Shown: positions 12,779-21,439 of the stretch, piece after piece
How positions within the stretch are numbered: position 1 is the first letter of the stretch
Layout of the letters: every line of letters starts with the position of its first letter
Notes under the pieces: model-generated
The model's input: only the letters and a program-made list of their open reading frames with translations
The model's database searches: none
Told to the model about the DNA's origin: nothing
Position numbers and translations under genes: made by a program
Virus record (IMG/VR): IMGVR_UViG_3300021185_000745
Coordinates: 1 to 26,870 of that record
DNA: 26,870 bases
Strand: one strand, 5' to 3'
From: a virus

Positions 12779-13255
12779 TTATTTTTTACGTCTTTTGAAT
12801 GGTTTTAAAGGTTTTGTTGATTTGGGAATAAGACCCTTCAATGGTTGTGTTTTTTCTGTCCATATCTGAAATGTCCATCCACGGTCTTTTGCGTATTGGT
12901 CTGCCGCTTGCCATTTATTCATGTTCTTGACATAGGTTGCAGCTTCTGTCATAAACTTACGAGTTCGTGCTTGTCTCTTGGGGGGTGCGGTTTCTTTCTC
13001 AGGTTTAATTTCAACAAGTGTTGTCTTACCATTTGTATAGACTATCTTCAAGTCCATAAAGTATCTATGGTACTTCTTATCTACCTCATATAGATAAGGT
13101 ATAACAACTTCTTCGGAAGACCATGACTTGACGGATGGATTATCGTCACACCATTTGAATGCGTGTCGTTCCCATAACGAGCGATAAACCACCTTAGTAT
13201 AGTCACCCTCATACTTGGTTTTGTTTTTTACTGTATATCTACCCGAATATGCCAT
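12779..13255 (-). CDS. 4: Head completion protein gp4
   Basis: The 158-residue product starts MAYSGRYTVKNKTKYEGDYTKVVYRSLWER and continues through HRYFMDLKI, TTLVEIKPEKE, TEAATYVKNMNKWQAADQY and a WTFQIWTEK strand. This matches T4 gp4 (about 150 aa) closely in order. The D...ExK pattern (D in YFMDLKI, E-x-K in LVEIKPEK) is the restriction-endonuclease-like core of the family. gp4 acts after DNA packaging to let heads accept tails. The frame is open upstream to 13564, but ATG 13255 with ATAAGG before it matches the family start and lies outside the divergent gene 48. The basic C-terminal tail (KSTKPLKPFKRRKK) is an addition. Confidence 0.85.
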   Translation of the reverse strand: MAYSGRYTVKNKTKYEGDYTKVVYRSLWERHAFKWCDDNPSVKSWSSEEVVIPYLYEVDKKYHRYFMDLKIVYTNGKTTLVEIKPEKETAPPKRQARTRKFMTEAATYVKNMNKWQAADQYAKDRGWTFQIWTEKTQPLKGLIPKSTKPLKPFKRRKK

Positions 13256-13263
13256 AGAAACCT

Positions 13264-13271
13264 TATAAATA
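13264..13271 (+). promoter_or_regulatory. T4-type late promoter for the baseplate operon
   Basis: TATAAATA lies 48 bp before the ATG of gene 48, in the divergent gap between genes 4 and 48. It is the best candidate for driving 48, 53 and the hub and spike genes. Confidence 0.65.
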
Positions 13272-13289
13272 AAGAGAAAGACTTTTAAC

Positions 13290-13297
13290 TTATTTAG
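13290..13297 (-). promoter_or_regulatory. Possible late promoter for gene 4 (CTAAATAA)
   Basis: Minus-strand CTAAATAA, 34 bp upstream of gene 4, is a relaxed version of the late octamer. It is divergent from the TATAAATA of gene 48 in the same 64-bp gap. Confidence 0.35.
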
Positions 13298-13319
13298 TCG
13301 GAATTTAAAGAAGATAACT

Positions 13320-14318
13320 ATGGCAGACGTAACCGAAGCACAAAAAGTAACTAGAAAAACAAAGAATTTAGAGTATCCACTCAATAATCCTGCTGAATTT
13401 AAGGGTAGACTTAAGTTCACGTTGTTGAATGAACCAGGCGTAGACACAGGAAACCTTCTCAATACCTTCGGAGATAAGATTGCCTCCGTACAAAAGAGTG
13501 CTGGTGATGTAGTAGATGGTACTACGAGTGTTAAAGAAGCAAAAGATAATTCTATTGAGAACATCCAAACGGGTTTACAAAAGTTTCACGGTGAAGATAA
13601 CAAACCTAAGACAGGGAAGAAGGTTCCGAAAAGAACCAAGAAGACCGTAAAACTTTATCTACCTACTGGTCTTGCATATCGTGATACCGTTAACTACGAT
13701 AATATGGATATTGGTGCAATGGGTGCTGCAGCGGAACAAGCTGCAATGAAGGGTGGTTCTATCGTTAAGTCATTATTCGATGGTGGGATGCAAACCATTG
13801 GTGCTGCTATGAAAGGTAGTGCGGGTGGTGATGTTGCAAAACTTGCCATGATTAAATTGAGTGCGGGACTTCCCGATGAGATTGGGGGTGCATTGCGTAG
13901 TGCGGGACAGGTAACCACCAACCCTAATACTCGTGTGTTATTCAAGAGTGTGAACCTTCGTGAATTTGCGTTTGCATTTAAGTTCATCTCAACCTCTCCA
14001 AAGGAAGCAGAGGAAGTTAAAGCTATCATTCAGTTTTTCCGTGAAGAGTTATATCCCACAACAATCAATGCGGGTATAGCTGGTGCAAGTGTTTCTATCG
14101 GATATCGATTCCCTAATAAGTTTCTAATTGAACCATTGTATGATGGTAAACCAATCGCAACTAAAATTAAACCATGTTACTTACGTGATGTGAGTGTTAC
14201 CTACAACCCAACAGCATCTGCGATGTTTTCTGACGGTAACTTCCAAGAGATTGAAATGTCTCTTATGTTCCAAGAAACGAGAACATTACAACGTAGTGAT
14301 GTCAAGGCAGGATTCTAA
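13320..14318 (+). CDS. 48: Baseplate tail tube cap gp48
   Basis: The C-terminal half (FKSVNLREFAFAFKFISTSP, EEVKAIIQFFREELYP, YRFPNKFLIEPLYDG, YLRDVSVTYNP, FQEIEMSLMFQET, then RTLQRSDV) carries the tube-like fold and ending of T4 gp48. gp48 caps the baseplate hub and starts tail tube polymerisation. Residues about 125-200 are Gly/Ala/Met-rich. The length is 332 aa (T4 about 364). It is the first gene of the plus-strand baseplate operon, divergent from gene 4, and is followed 2 bp later by gene 53. The ribosome-binding site is weak (AAAGAAG). Confidence 0.85.
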   Translation: MADVTEAQKVTRKTKNLEYPLNNPAEFKGRLKFTLLNEPGVDTGNLLNTFGDKIASVQKSAGDVVDGTTSVKEAKDNSIENIQTGLQKFHGEDNKPKTGKKVPKRTKKTVKLYLPTGLAYRDTVNYDNMDIGAMGAAAEQAAMKGGSIVKSLFDGGMQTIGAAMKGSAGGDVAKLAMIKLSAGLPDEIGGALRSAGQVTTNPNTRVLFKSVNLREFAFAFKFISTSPKEAEEVKAIIQFFREELYPTTINAGIAGASVSIGYRFPNKFLIEPLYDGKPIATKIKPCYLRDVSVTYNPTASAMFSDGNFQEIEMSLMFQETRTLQRSDVKAGF

Positions 14319-14320
14319 AT

Positions 14321-15073
14321 ATGGCCACTTCAAAATACTTTAGACCATTTGATATTGTTAGATATAACTTCGGGGATAATGAATCTCCCGTCTTTATGTC
14401 TGACTTGACTCAATATGTTGACCTCATAGACCAAATCAAAGATAATACTTCTTTTTATAACAAGTACACTATCGTATCAGGGGAGAGACCCGACACATTA
14501 TCATATGAACTCTATGAATCCACTGACCATTACTGGACATTCTTCTTATTAAATGACCACATAAGGGAGTCAGGATGGCCGATTGCGGACAATGAAATCC
14601 TTGAATATGCAAAGTTGCGTTGGCCCAATAGAGTGACAACCACTGAAATAGATTTTGGAAAGACCTTTCCTGTAGGTTCAATTGTCACGGGTCAGACTTC
14701 GGGTACTGTAGGAACAGTCATAAAACGTAATCTTGATATGGGTCAACTTGTAATTAACACTGTAGGTAATAATAACTATGGTGATACTGAGATTATATCC
14801 TATCAAGAAGAAGATGGTAGTAACATTACCATGCGACTTGTACAGGAGTCTGAACAATACAATGCGGCACACCATTACGAAGATGCTGATGGTAACTATA
14901 CTGACATCGACCCTCATGATGATGCAACACCTAGTGCGTTTATTCCAATAACGAATGTCAATCGACTTAGATTGCGTAACGAACAGTTGAAAGAGATTAT
15001 TGTACTCAAACCCGATGCGCTTGCATCCGTCACTGGTGAGTTCAACAAACTAATGAGACAGAGAAGGTTATAA
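14321..15073 (+). CDS. 53: Baseplate wedge protein gp53
   Basis: The pattern YFRPFDIVRYNFGDNE, DLTQYVDLIDQIKDN, YTIVSGERPDTLSYELY, then HYWTFFLLNDHIRESGWPI matches the gp53 core (in T4, RPEELANAIYG and LYWVLLMCND). The end (LRLRNEQLKEIIVLKPDALAS) matches the T4 C-terminus. gp53 completes baseplate wedges in the inner baseplate. The protein is 250 aa against about 196 in T4, the extra length being a beta-rich insert at about 107-185 (GSIVTGQTSGTVGTVIK). Its stop overlaps the next start by one base. Confidence 0.88.
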   Translation: MATSKYFRPFDIVRYNFGDNESPVFMSDLTQYVDLIDQIKDNTSFYNKYTIVSGERPDTLSYELYESTDHYWTFFLLNDHIRESGWPIADNEILEYAKLRWPNRVTTTEIDFGKTFPVGSIVTGQTSGTVGTVIKRNLDMGQLVINTVGNNNYGDTEIISYQEEDGSNITMRLVQESEQYNAAHHYEDADGNYTDIDPHDDATPSAFIPITNVNRLRLRNEQLKEIIVLKPDALASVTGEFNKLMRQRRL

Positions 15074-16437
15074 TGGCCGAACAGAATCAATCCCAACAGT
15101 TCAAGATTACTGAAGCAAAGATATCCGCTGATAGACTTGGTGGATTTGATGCACTATCATATGATGTGCGTACATCTATATCAGAACTGAACATCTTTGA
15201 GAGTCTTGACAAACCCTATCTAACAGGTACGGTTGCAATTCTTGATGACAAAGGATTGTTTGATAAGATTTCATTTAACGGTACAGAGAAGCTGAGAATA
15301 TCTATTGCATCTGTGGGTAATGAACTTGACCCTATTATTGAACGAGAGTTCTTTTTAAACTCTGTTGAGAAACAAAAGAAATCAAACGACAATGGTAAAT
15401 CAAGTATGTTCTTGTTTACCTTTATCGACCAATCTGCATTTTCTAGTAGGTTGAATAAAGTCAGAAACTCATTTAATGGTAGTTTAGATAATATTATCAT
15501 AAAGACCGTAGCGAGATATCTAAAGAAAGATATAGACATTTCGTATATGACAACCGCCGAGAATCAAAGGAAGGGTACTGTACAGACTAACATTCAAGGT
15601 ATCATTCCGAATCTTACACCAATGCAAGCAATCAAATGGTTAATTGCACGTGCGACTACAACTACAGGTTCACCCTTTTATTGTTGGGCAACCATACACG
15701 ATGAGAGATTACGATTAGGTAATCTTGATGTTATGTTGACACAAAAACCTTTTAATAGTAAACTCCCATATTCATATAACCCATCTAATGTATCTACTGC
15801 GGAAGATGAAGGAGAGCTTGAGAAGGCATCTGTTATCAAAGACTTTATTGTGAATGAACAGGGTAATACATTAGAACTCATACAGGCGGGTTCTGTTTCA
15901 TCGAACCTAGGTAACACCAATCTTAATACAGGTCAGATAACAAATAATCATTTTTCTGTACGAAAAACTATTGACAATTTGGCAAAAGAAGGTATAATAG
16001 TAAAGGAACGTTCTGCAATCTTTGACCCTTATGCAAAGGTACAAGATATACTAATGGATGAGTATGATGCAGTAAACTATCACACAGTAACATCCACAGG
16101 AACATTCGGTAGTCGTAAGAGTTACCATGACGAATACAACCCCAATCTATTATTGAAAAAGATAGAGGGTCGTTCAATACGCAATCACCTCTTCAAGAAC
16201 GAGTTCCAAGCTGTTGTTGCGGGACAGGCATTCTTCATGGCCAAAGCATCTTGTGGTGACATGGTAAAATTAAACGTTACTAACGATAACACCGAGATTG
16301 AAGATGATGACAACGAAGATACTTTATTAGACAAACAGAGAAGTGGTAATTTCTTGATACATGATATCAGACATACATTCCAAGAAACTCAACACACTGT
16401 TAATATGAACCTTGTTAAATTGATGAAGGAACTATAA
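15073..16437 (+). CDS. 27: Baseplate central hub protein (gp27-like)
   Basis: This 454-aa protein has a beta-rich N-terminal part (FDALSYDVRTSISELNIFES, YLTGTVAILDDKGLFDKISF) typical of the gp27/gpD hub domain. A middle region, IKTVARYLKKDIDISY with NLTPMQAIKWLIARATTTTG, resembles the hub helices that precede the second barrel. The last 60 residues (GDMVKLNVTNDNTE, FLIHDIRHTFQE) fit the final barrel. T4 gp27 (about 391 aa) forms the trimeric ring under the tail tube. The call rests on fold-like pattern and on position directly before the OB-fold spike protein, rather than on high identity. An acidic loop (EIEDDDNEDTLLD) is inserted near the end. It overlaps both neighbours by one base. Confidence 0.7.
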   Translation: MAEQNQSQQFKITEAKISADRLGGFDALSYDVRTSISELNIFESLDKPYLTGTVAILDDKGLFDKISFNGTEKLRISIASVGNELDPIIEREFFLNSVEKQKKSNDNGKSSMFLFTFIDQSAFSSRLNKVRNSFNGSLDNIIIKTVARYLKKDIDISYMTTAENQRKGTVQTNIQGIIPNLTPMQAIKWLIARATTTTGSPFYCWATIHDERLRLGNLDVMLTQKPFNSKLPYSYNPSNVSTAEDEGELEKASVIKDFIVNEQGNTLELIQAGSVSSNLGNTNLNTGQITNNHFSVRKTIDNLAKEGIIVKERSAIFDPYAKVQDILMDEYDAVNYHTVTSTGTFGSRKSYHDEYNPNLLLKKIEGRSIRNHLFKNEFQAVVAGQAFFMAKASCGDMVKLNVTNDNTEIEDDDNEDTLLDKQRSGNFLIHDIRHTFQETQHTVNMNLVKLMKEL

Positions 16438-17309
16438 TGGAACTTGAGTATAAACCTATACCGTCCGAGTACTATGGGGATAACACACGTTGGTTTATTG
16501 CGACTGTTATTGATGCATCACCCCCATACGGATTTGAAGGACGTGTAAAGATTCGAGTACATGGATTGCATAGTCAATCAACAAAGGATATTCCTCAGAG
16601 TGACCTTCCTTGGGCCCAATGTGTTATTCCTACAACCGAAGGTGGTGTGTCGGGTATTGGTAGAATCCCACAATTACAACCGAGTGCATTGGTGTTTGGA
16701 TTCTTTGTTGATGGAATAAACTCTCAAACACCTATTGTAATAGGTAGTCTACCGCACATTGAATTACCTAATCGCTTACAATCAGAACAAGCAAATGAAG
16801 ATATTGGAGACGATACTAAACCTAATGGTATATTTCAAAAGGTAGTAAAAGTATTTCAACCAAAAGATGTTGATGTTGAAAACGAGTTGACTGGTAATAT
16901 TAATAATCGAATTAAACAATCAAGAGAAAAAGCTACAGTTAGATTCTTTCTAAATATAGGTTACAACTTAAAACAAAGTATTGCAATTGCAGCTGGTTTA
17001 AGTATGTCTAGTGGAATGAGAACAGGAACGAATGTACAGTCAAAAGGATTGGCGAGATTCTCGGATGAAAGATATAATGATTTGAAATCTTTTTCTAATG
17101 ACTATAATAATTTCTACACACAACTAGCCTTTATTGCATATGAACTTCGAGGTAAGAAGAACGGCGCAAACATACGACTATTAAGGGCGGATAAGATTGC
17201 GGGTAAAGAAGGCACTGCAAACATAGTAGCAAGATATTACTTGAACAACACATCTCTTTCAAAACAGATTGAACTGAAGGCAAACAGATTAGTTGACAGG
17301 ATTGGATAA
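16437..17309 (+). CDS. 5: Hub OB-fold protein with lysozyme-like domain (gp5 N-terminal equivalent)
   Basis: Residues 15-110 (NTRWFIATVIDASPPYGFEGRVKIRV..., LPWAQCVIPTTEGGVSG, PSALVFGFFVDGINSQTPIVIGSL) form the OB-fold of T4 gp5/VgrG spikes, which sits on the gp27 ring. Residues about 165-290 (VRFFLNIGYNLKQSIAIAAG..., SKGLARFSDERYNDLKSF, VARYYLN) resemble the phage tail lysozyme family. Those enzymes normally carry ESG where this protein has S191-S192-G193, so the catalytic glutamate appears to be missing. Unlike T4 gp5 (about 575 aa), no beta-helix follows. It is encoded two genes later. The domain may bind peptidoglycan without cutting it. Confidence 0.72.
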   Translation: MELEYKPIPSEYYGDNTRWFIATVIDASPPYGFEGRVKIRVHGLHSQSTKDIPQSDLPWAQCVIPTTEGGVSGIGRIPQLQPSALVFGFFVDGINSQTPIVIGSLPHIELPNRLQSEQANEDIGDDTKPNGIFQKVVKVFQPKDVDVENELTGNINNRIKQSREKATVRFFLNIGYNLKQSIAIAAGLSMSSGMRTGTNVQSKGLARFSDERYNDLKSFSNDYNNFYTQLAFIAYELRGKKNGANIRLLRADKIAGKEGTANIVARYYLNNTSLSKQIELKANRLVDRIG

Positions 17310-19318
17310 TGAGTACAAAAGACGATATTAACACAAAACTAAAATCTGTATCTGTTGCGGCTGGTAAACCTAAGACAGAATATACCGTTATAACAGTAAG
17401 GGGTGTCGATGAAGACGGATTCTCTTATACTGAAAGAAAGCGTGTCCCTGTATCAGAAGCACAAGGTGACGAATACCAAGATGCAGCTATCGTTGCACAA
17501 GAAGGTAACTACGCAAAACAAGCTACCAAGGTAGGACAAAAGGCGGGTGAAGTCAATGGTGGAGTATTATCTGTCGATGAACCTGGCGAAGAAGGTGAAG
17601 TAATTCTCAACGAAAGTATTGGTGAGGTTACAGATGATGTTGGTCTTGATGGTCTTGTAGACCCCACTGTTAATCTTAACTATGGGCCAGGCGTTCCGAC
17701 ATTTGACTATTTTGAGATTGATGAAAATGGAGTTCAACAATTTCTGCCCGACTCGGATATGATAAATGGTGCTCTCACTGCAACAAAAGAAGGTGGTGAT
17801 TCCGCACAACCTTTGAGTGGTATTCTAGATAGTCTGACGGGACTAGGAAGTGCGACAGGTAAACTTATTAATAAGAACTCAGGACTTGCAGTAGTTGGTG
17901 CGGGTGGTATCAGTGGTGTCCAAGCAGGAATCGATGCTGGTGTTGCGGGTGCTAACCAACTCGTATCTGAAGTAAAAGATGCAGTTGCAAATGTAGGTAG
18001 TGTTGCTGATGTGGGACAAATGGCAAATGCAGCTCAAGATGCCGCTATGAATGCAATCAATGATGTTGCAAGTAATCTTACATCTATTCCCACGTTTGCT
18101 CCAGGCGCTAGTCTTGATAACATAACTCCCGACTCGTTATTGGAACAAGTAAATAATATCTCAGGGTTTGGTGCTTTGTCTGCACTCACAACACAGGCAA
18201 AGAATACACTGTCTAAGTTTCCTAGTGTTGAAAGTTTCATGGATAAGGCAAAAGACCTTGTTTCAGATGTCACAGCATTGGCAGATGATATTACAGATTT
18301 TAACACGAATATCACATCACAAATAAACAAGGGTCTTGGTGATGCTGCTGGTGTACTTCAGGATATCACAGAAGGTATAACAGGGAAGGCAGAAAATACA
18401 ATTAAAGGTCTTGCGGGTTCAAGTGGTGTTGATATTCCAAAAGCGAAGGTGAACGAACTCGTAGCAAACGTTGCGTCCGAAGAACCACCAAAGGTTGCAA
18501 AAACAATTCAGACAACAACAGCAACTAATGAACAAGTTAGTCCTAGAATGCAGACTGTCGTTGAGGAAACAAAAGACGTAACGTCTACTCAGGACTTGAC
18601 AAATAAAGTTGAGAATAAAGCCCGAGAAGAGGGTATCCCCGAAGAAGAGATTGTGGCAACAACCGAAGTAATTAAACGTGCAGATGCCGAAGTAAAAAAT
18701 CTAGATACCACAGTATCAGGTTCGAATGTTATTGATGCGGAGTTCTTCGAAGAAAGTAGACCTATTGATGCTGATACACAGAAGTGGAGTGGTAGAGATA
18801 CTAAGAGTGATGCATTTACTTACATATCTTCGGTAGAAGAACTTGATGCAGAGATACGTTCAATAGAAAGAGTTCTTGACCAAGTTGTAATACATGCAAC
18901 CGAAACAACTACGGATAAGAATATTGGTTCTATTGAAATAAACAATATACAAAAAGATTTAGGGTTTGATGGTATTGGATACCATTATGTAATTAGAAGA
19001 GACGGTAGACTACAACGTGGTAGACCTATCAATAAGGCGGGAGAACATATTCCTGCTTTAGACAAAACATCTATTGCAGTAGTGTTAGTCGGTGGACTTA
19101 ACTGTTCAGCTGGAGAACCTAATACAGTTTCGTTTAGGTCAGCACAATCTTTCACTGTACAACAGTATAACACACTTGAGAAATTATTGCAATCTTTTTA
19201 TCGAAGATATCCTGGCGGTAAAGTGAACGGACACAATGAAATCGATGATAACGAATTCGACCCATACTTTGACGTTGAAGATTATATCGAAGCGACATTT
19301 AGGAAAACAAACGGATGA
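17309..19318 (+). CDS. Tail-associated N-acetylmuramoyl-L-alanine amidase with long N-terminal region
   Basis: The C-terminal domain (about 520-669) is a type-2 amidase that should cut the amide bond between muramic acid and the stem peptide. Zinc ligands are H529 (VVIHAT), H642 (GHNEID) and D651 (FDPYFDV), the His-His-Asp set of AmpD rather than the His-His-Cys of T7 lysozyme. Y558-H559 (GYHYVIRRDGRL) marks the second active-site strand. The first 500 residues are Gly/Ala/Asp-rich with amphipathic helices (about 200-345) and an acidic stretch (415-470), probably a tether or structural part of the hub. It is coupled by overlaps to the hub protein (1 bp) and to the spike gene (ATGA, 4 bp), so it is most likely a virion enzyme that thins the wall during infection. 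Confidence 0.82.
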   Translation: MSTKDDINTKLKSVSVAAGKPKTEYTVITVRGVDEDGFSYTERKRVPVSEAQGDEYQDAAIVAQEGNYAKQATKVGQKAGEVNGGVLSVDEPGEEGEVILNESIGEVTDDVGLDGLVDPTVNLNYGPGVPTFDYFEIDENGVQQFLPDSDMINGALTATKEGGDSAQPLSGILDSLTGLGSATGKLINKNSGLAVVGAGGISGVQAGIDAGVAGANQLVSEVKDAVANVGSVADVGQMANAAQDAAMNAINDVASNLTSIPTFAPGASLDNITPDSLLEQVNNISGFGALSALTTQAKNTLSKFPSVESFMDKAKDLVSDVTALADDITDFNTNITSQINKGLGDAAGVLQDITEGITGKAENTIKGLAGSSGVDIPKAKVNELVANVASEEPPKVAKTIQTTTATNEQVSPRMQTVVEETKDVTSTQDLTNKVENKAREEGIPEEEIVATTEVIKRADAEVKNLDTTVSGSNVIDAEFFEESRPIDADTQKWSGRDTKSDAFTYISSVEELDAEIRSIERVLDQVVIHATETTTDKNIGSIEINNIQKDLGFDGIGYHYVIRRDGRLQRGRPINKAGEHIPALDKTSIAVVLVGGLNCSAGEPNTVSFRSAQSFTVQQYNTLEKLLQSFYRRYPGGKVNGHNEIDDNEFDPYFDVEDYIEATFRKTNG

Positions 19319-20808
19319 CAAGTAAACAAGACAATTTTCAGGGGAGAGTCTCTAAACTAGGAGAAGGTCTAGAGAGAACTCTTGGTGTTCCACAGGACGG
19401 TGGGGTTGACCCAACGGGCGAGTATCCTAAAAGAGAATACAACTTTGGTTCGTCAATCAACCAAGCTGCACGTGGTACTAAGATTAATGAACTCTATATT
19501 GGTGGTGGTGATATTGGTCTATCTCTTGACCTTGCACCCCAAAGACCAAGTGAATACCCATTTAACCAAGTACAAGAAACTCCGAGTGGTCATGTCATTG
19601 AGATGGATGATACTGCGGGGGGTGAACGTGTTCTTATCAGACACCGTAAAGGTGCGGGGGTAGAACTTCGTGCAGACGGGTCTGTTATCATATCTTCTGT
19701 TAATAACAAGGTTGAAGTAACAGGTGGTGACCAAACAACTATTGTGGAAGGACACGGTAATCTTATCTACAAAGGTAATTTGAATCTTGTGGTCACTGGA
19801 GATTACAATGTGGACGTAGGTGGTAACTACAATGTCCAAGTTGCGGGTACTCGTGTAACAAATATTGGAAGAAATAGTAACGAACATATCGAAGGTAATG
19901 ATACACAAATCATTAAGAAAAATAGGTCTACTCGTATTCTTGGAAAAGATACTAAGATAACCTATGGAACTCAATCAGATTATGTTCGTGGTAACGCCAA
20001 GAAATGGGTACAGAAAAGTAATGAAATTGCAGTCGAAGAAAATATGTTCACGAGTGCAAAGACTTCCTATGCAGTAACATCCAAAACCGCATCTCTAGTG
20101 GGTAATGATTTTGTATCTGTCATGGGTAATGATGGTACTATTGGTGGTACTAACGTTGACTTCACAGGTAAAGTGTATATGGGTAAAGAAGGCCCGACTC
20201 CATTCACAAGTGGTGCATCATTCTACGGTTCGTTTCATGGTCAGGCAACTGAGGCAATTTGGTCGAAGTTTGCTTTTAAAGCAGAACAATCGAAATTTGC
20301 AGAAGATGCCGAAGTTGCAAGAGCAGCTGGTGGTGGTGCGAACTTTGGTGCTGTATATGCGCCTGGCAGTGAACACGGTAAAAAGGGTGGCGCTCCTGAT
20401 AGAGTTGCGAATCAAGAAACTTTACAACCCGATGGGCCACCGCCTGTCGCACCTCTTATTGGTGCATACACAAGTATGGGTGACTTTGCAATCCGTACTG
20501 TGGTAATCGATGCGGATGATAGATTATTGAACAAGATGATATTCACAGATGACTATCAGAACTACTTTAATAAACCACCTACGACTCAAGAGATACGTAG
20601 TGCATTCCGTGACCCAGCTATCAAAGATGCATTGGGTGGACAAATGGTAACTGAACAGAGATTGTCAACAAACTATGCAAGAACGACTCCACCAAAAATT
20701 GGTAGGACATCCTCTTCGAAACCGACACCTCGTTTTGGTTTCACTCCGATAGGTAACTCAACAGAGAATAGAGGAAAACGATTTACACCGAAGGTAACTA
20801 AAAAATGA
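19315..20808 (+). CDS. Central spike beta-helix protein (gp5 C-terminal/VgrG-like)
   Basis: Residues about 85-285 are a run of short beta repeats with regular Val, Ile, Gly, Asn and Asp (GHVIEMDDTAGGERVLI, GAGVELRADGSVIISSVNN, NLNLVVTGDYNVDVGGNYNV). This is the pattern of the trimeric beta-helix of T4 gp5 and VgrG. IEMDDTAGGERVLIRHR is the typical entry segment after an OB domain. No OB or lysozyme domain precedes it here, because that part is encoded separately at 16437-17309. The C-terminus (about 290-497) is Pro/Gly/Ser-rich and of unknown fold. It probably forms the membrane-piercing needle shaft. It overlaps both neighbours by ATGA. Confidence 0.78.
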   Translation: MTSKQDNFQGRVSKLGEGLERTLGVPQDGGVDPTGEYPKREYNFGSSINQAARGTKINELYIGGGDIGLSLDLAPQRPSEYPFNQVQETPSGHVIEMDDTAGGERVLIRHRKGAGVELRADGSVIISSVNNKVEVTGGDQTTIVEGHGNLIYKGNLNLVVTGDYNVDVGGNYNVQVAGTRVTNIGRNSNEHIEGNDTQIIKKNRSTRILGKDTKITYGTQSDYVRGNAKKWVQKSNEIAVEENMFTSAKTSYAVTSKTASLVGNDFVSVMGNDGTIGGTNVDFTGKVYMGKEGPTPFTSGASFYGSFHGQATEAIWSKFAFKAEQSKFAEDAEVARAAGGGANFGAVYAPGSEHGKKGGAPDRVANQETLQPDGPPPVAPLIGAYTSMGDFAIRTVVIDADDRLLNKMIFTDDYQNYFNKPPTTQEIRSAFRDPAIKDALGGQMVTEQRLSTNYARTTPPKIGRTSSSKPTPRFGFTPIGNSTENRGKRFTPKVTKK

Positions 20809-21401
20809 GTACTATCCTAGTAGACCCAATATATAATCCAAACTTACAACCGTTTATTAATTCTGCAACACGACTTGCGCCTGGCGTAACCGTTGCAAAG
20901 TTTCTTGGTGCATACGGAGATAGAACATCTCTCAACTTTATGCTTAAAGCAGATGACCGAAGTCAACTTGCACGTAATCTATATTTACATGCTATGGCAA
21001 TCGATGCAATTAATGGGAATACAACACACTTCAATGATGTCAGACTGATAGTCTCTGAAGGTGTATTCAATGGTAGGAATGTTCCAGCTGGTGGGGATAA
21101 CAAGTTAAAGACAACAGGAGAACTCGTATATTACCAAGTGATAGACCGAGAGGGTAATATTGATTTCGAAAAGACATTTGATGTTGCGGTATATTTGAAA
21201 GACTTTATTAGATATAAAGAGATTCGATTAGATTATGATACGTATAATCCCGATGATTCCTTATGTGCATCTATTGGATTGATAATGCCAAGTACTCCTG
21301 AATCGTTTGATGTTAGGTTTGACCTCAAAGTTTCTACTTACTTTAATAACAAGATACAATCTAAAAATGAATTGGTAGAAATCCTGCCGATATCTGAATA
21401 A
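20805..21401 (+). CDS. Hypothetical virion-cluster protein, 198 aa
   Basis: An ATGA overlap couples it to the spike gene. The protein looks beta-rich (FDVAVYLKDFIRYKEIRLDYD, FDVRFDLKVSTYFNN) with no membrane segment, signal or enzymatic motif. Its place between the spike and gene 25 is normally occupied by baseplate or tail proteins, so a structural role is likely, though I do not recognise the family. It ends 6 bp before the TATAAATA of gene 25. Confidence 0.75.
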   Translation: MSTILVDPIYNPNLQPFINSATRLAPGVTVAKFLGAYGDRTSLNFMLKADDRSQLARNLYLHAMAIDAINGNTTHFNDVRLIVSEGVFNGRNVPAGGDNKLKTTGELVYYQVIDREGNIDFEKTFDVAVYLKDFIRYKEIRLDYDTYNPDDSLCASIGLIMPSTPESFDVRFDLKVSTYFNNKIQSKNELVEILPISE

Positions 21402-21406
21402 AAACG

Positions 21407-21414
21407 TATAAATA
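21407..21414 (+). promoter_or_regulatory. T4-type late promoter for genes 25 and 6
   Basis: TATAAATA lies 25 bp before ATG 21440 in the 38-bp gap. The distance leaves room for a short leader with the ribosome-binding site AGGAT (21429-21433). The gene at 24817 has the same 25-bp spacing. Confidence 0.72.
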
Positions 21415-21439
21415 GTAGTATTGAATTTAGGATAAACCG

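Noticed and set aside
13256-13564. Upstream extension of gene 4 to 13564
   Set aside because: It would run antisense through the start of gene 48. The gp4 family begins at MAYSGRY, encoded from 13255, which has its own AAGG site.
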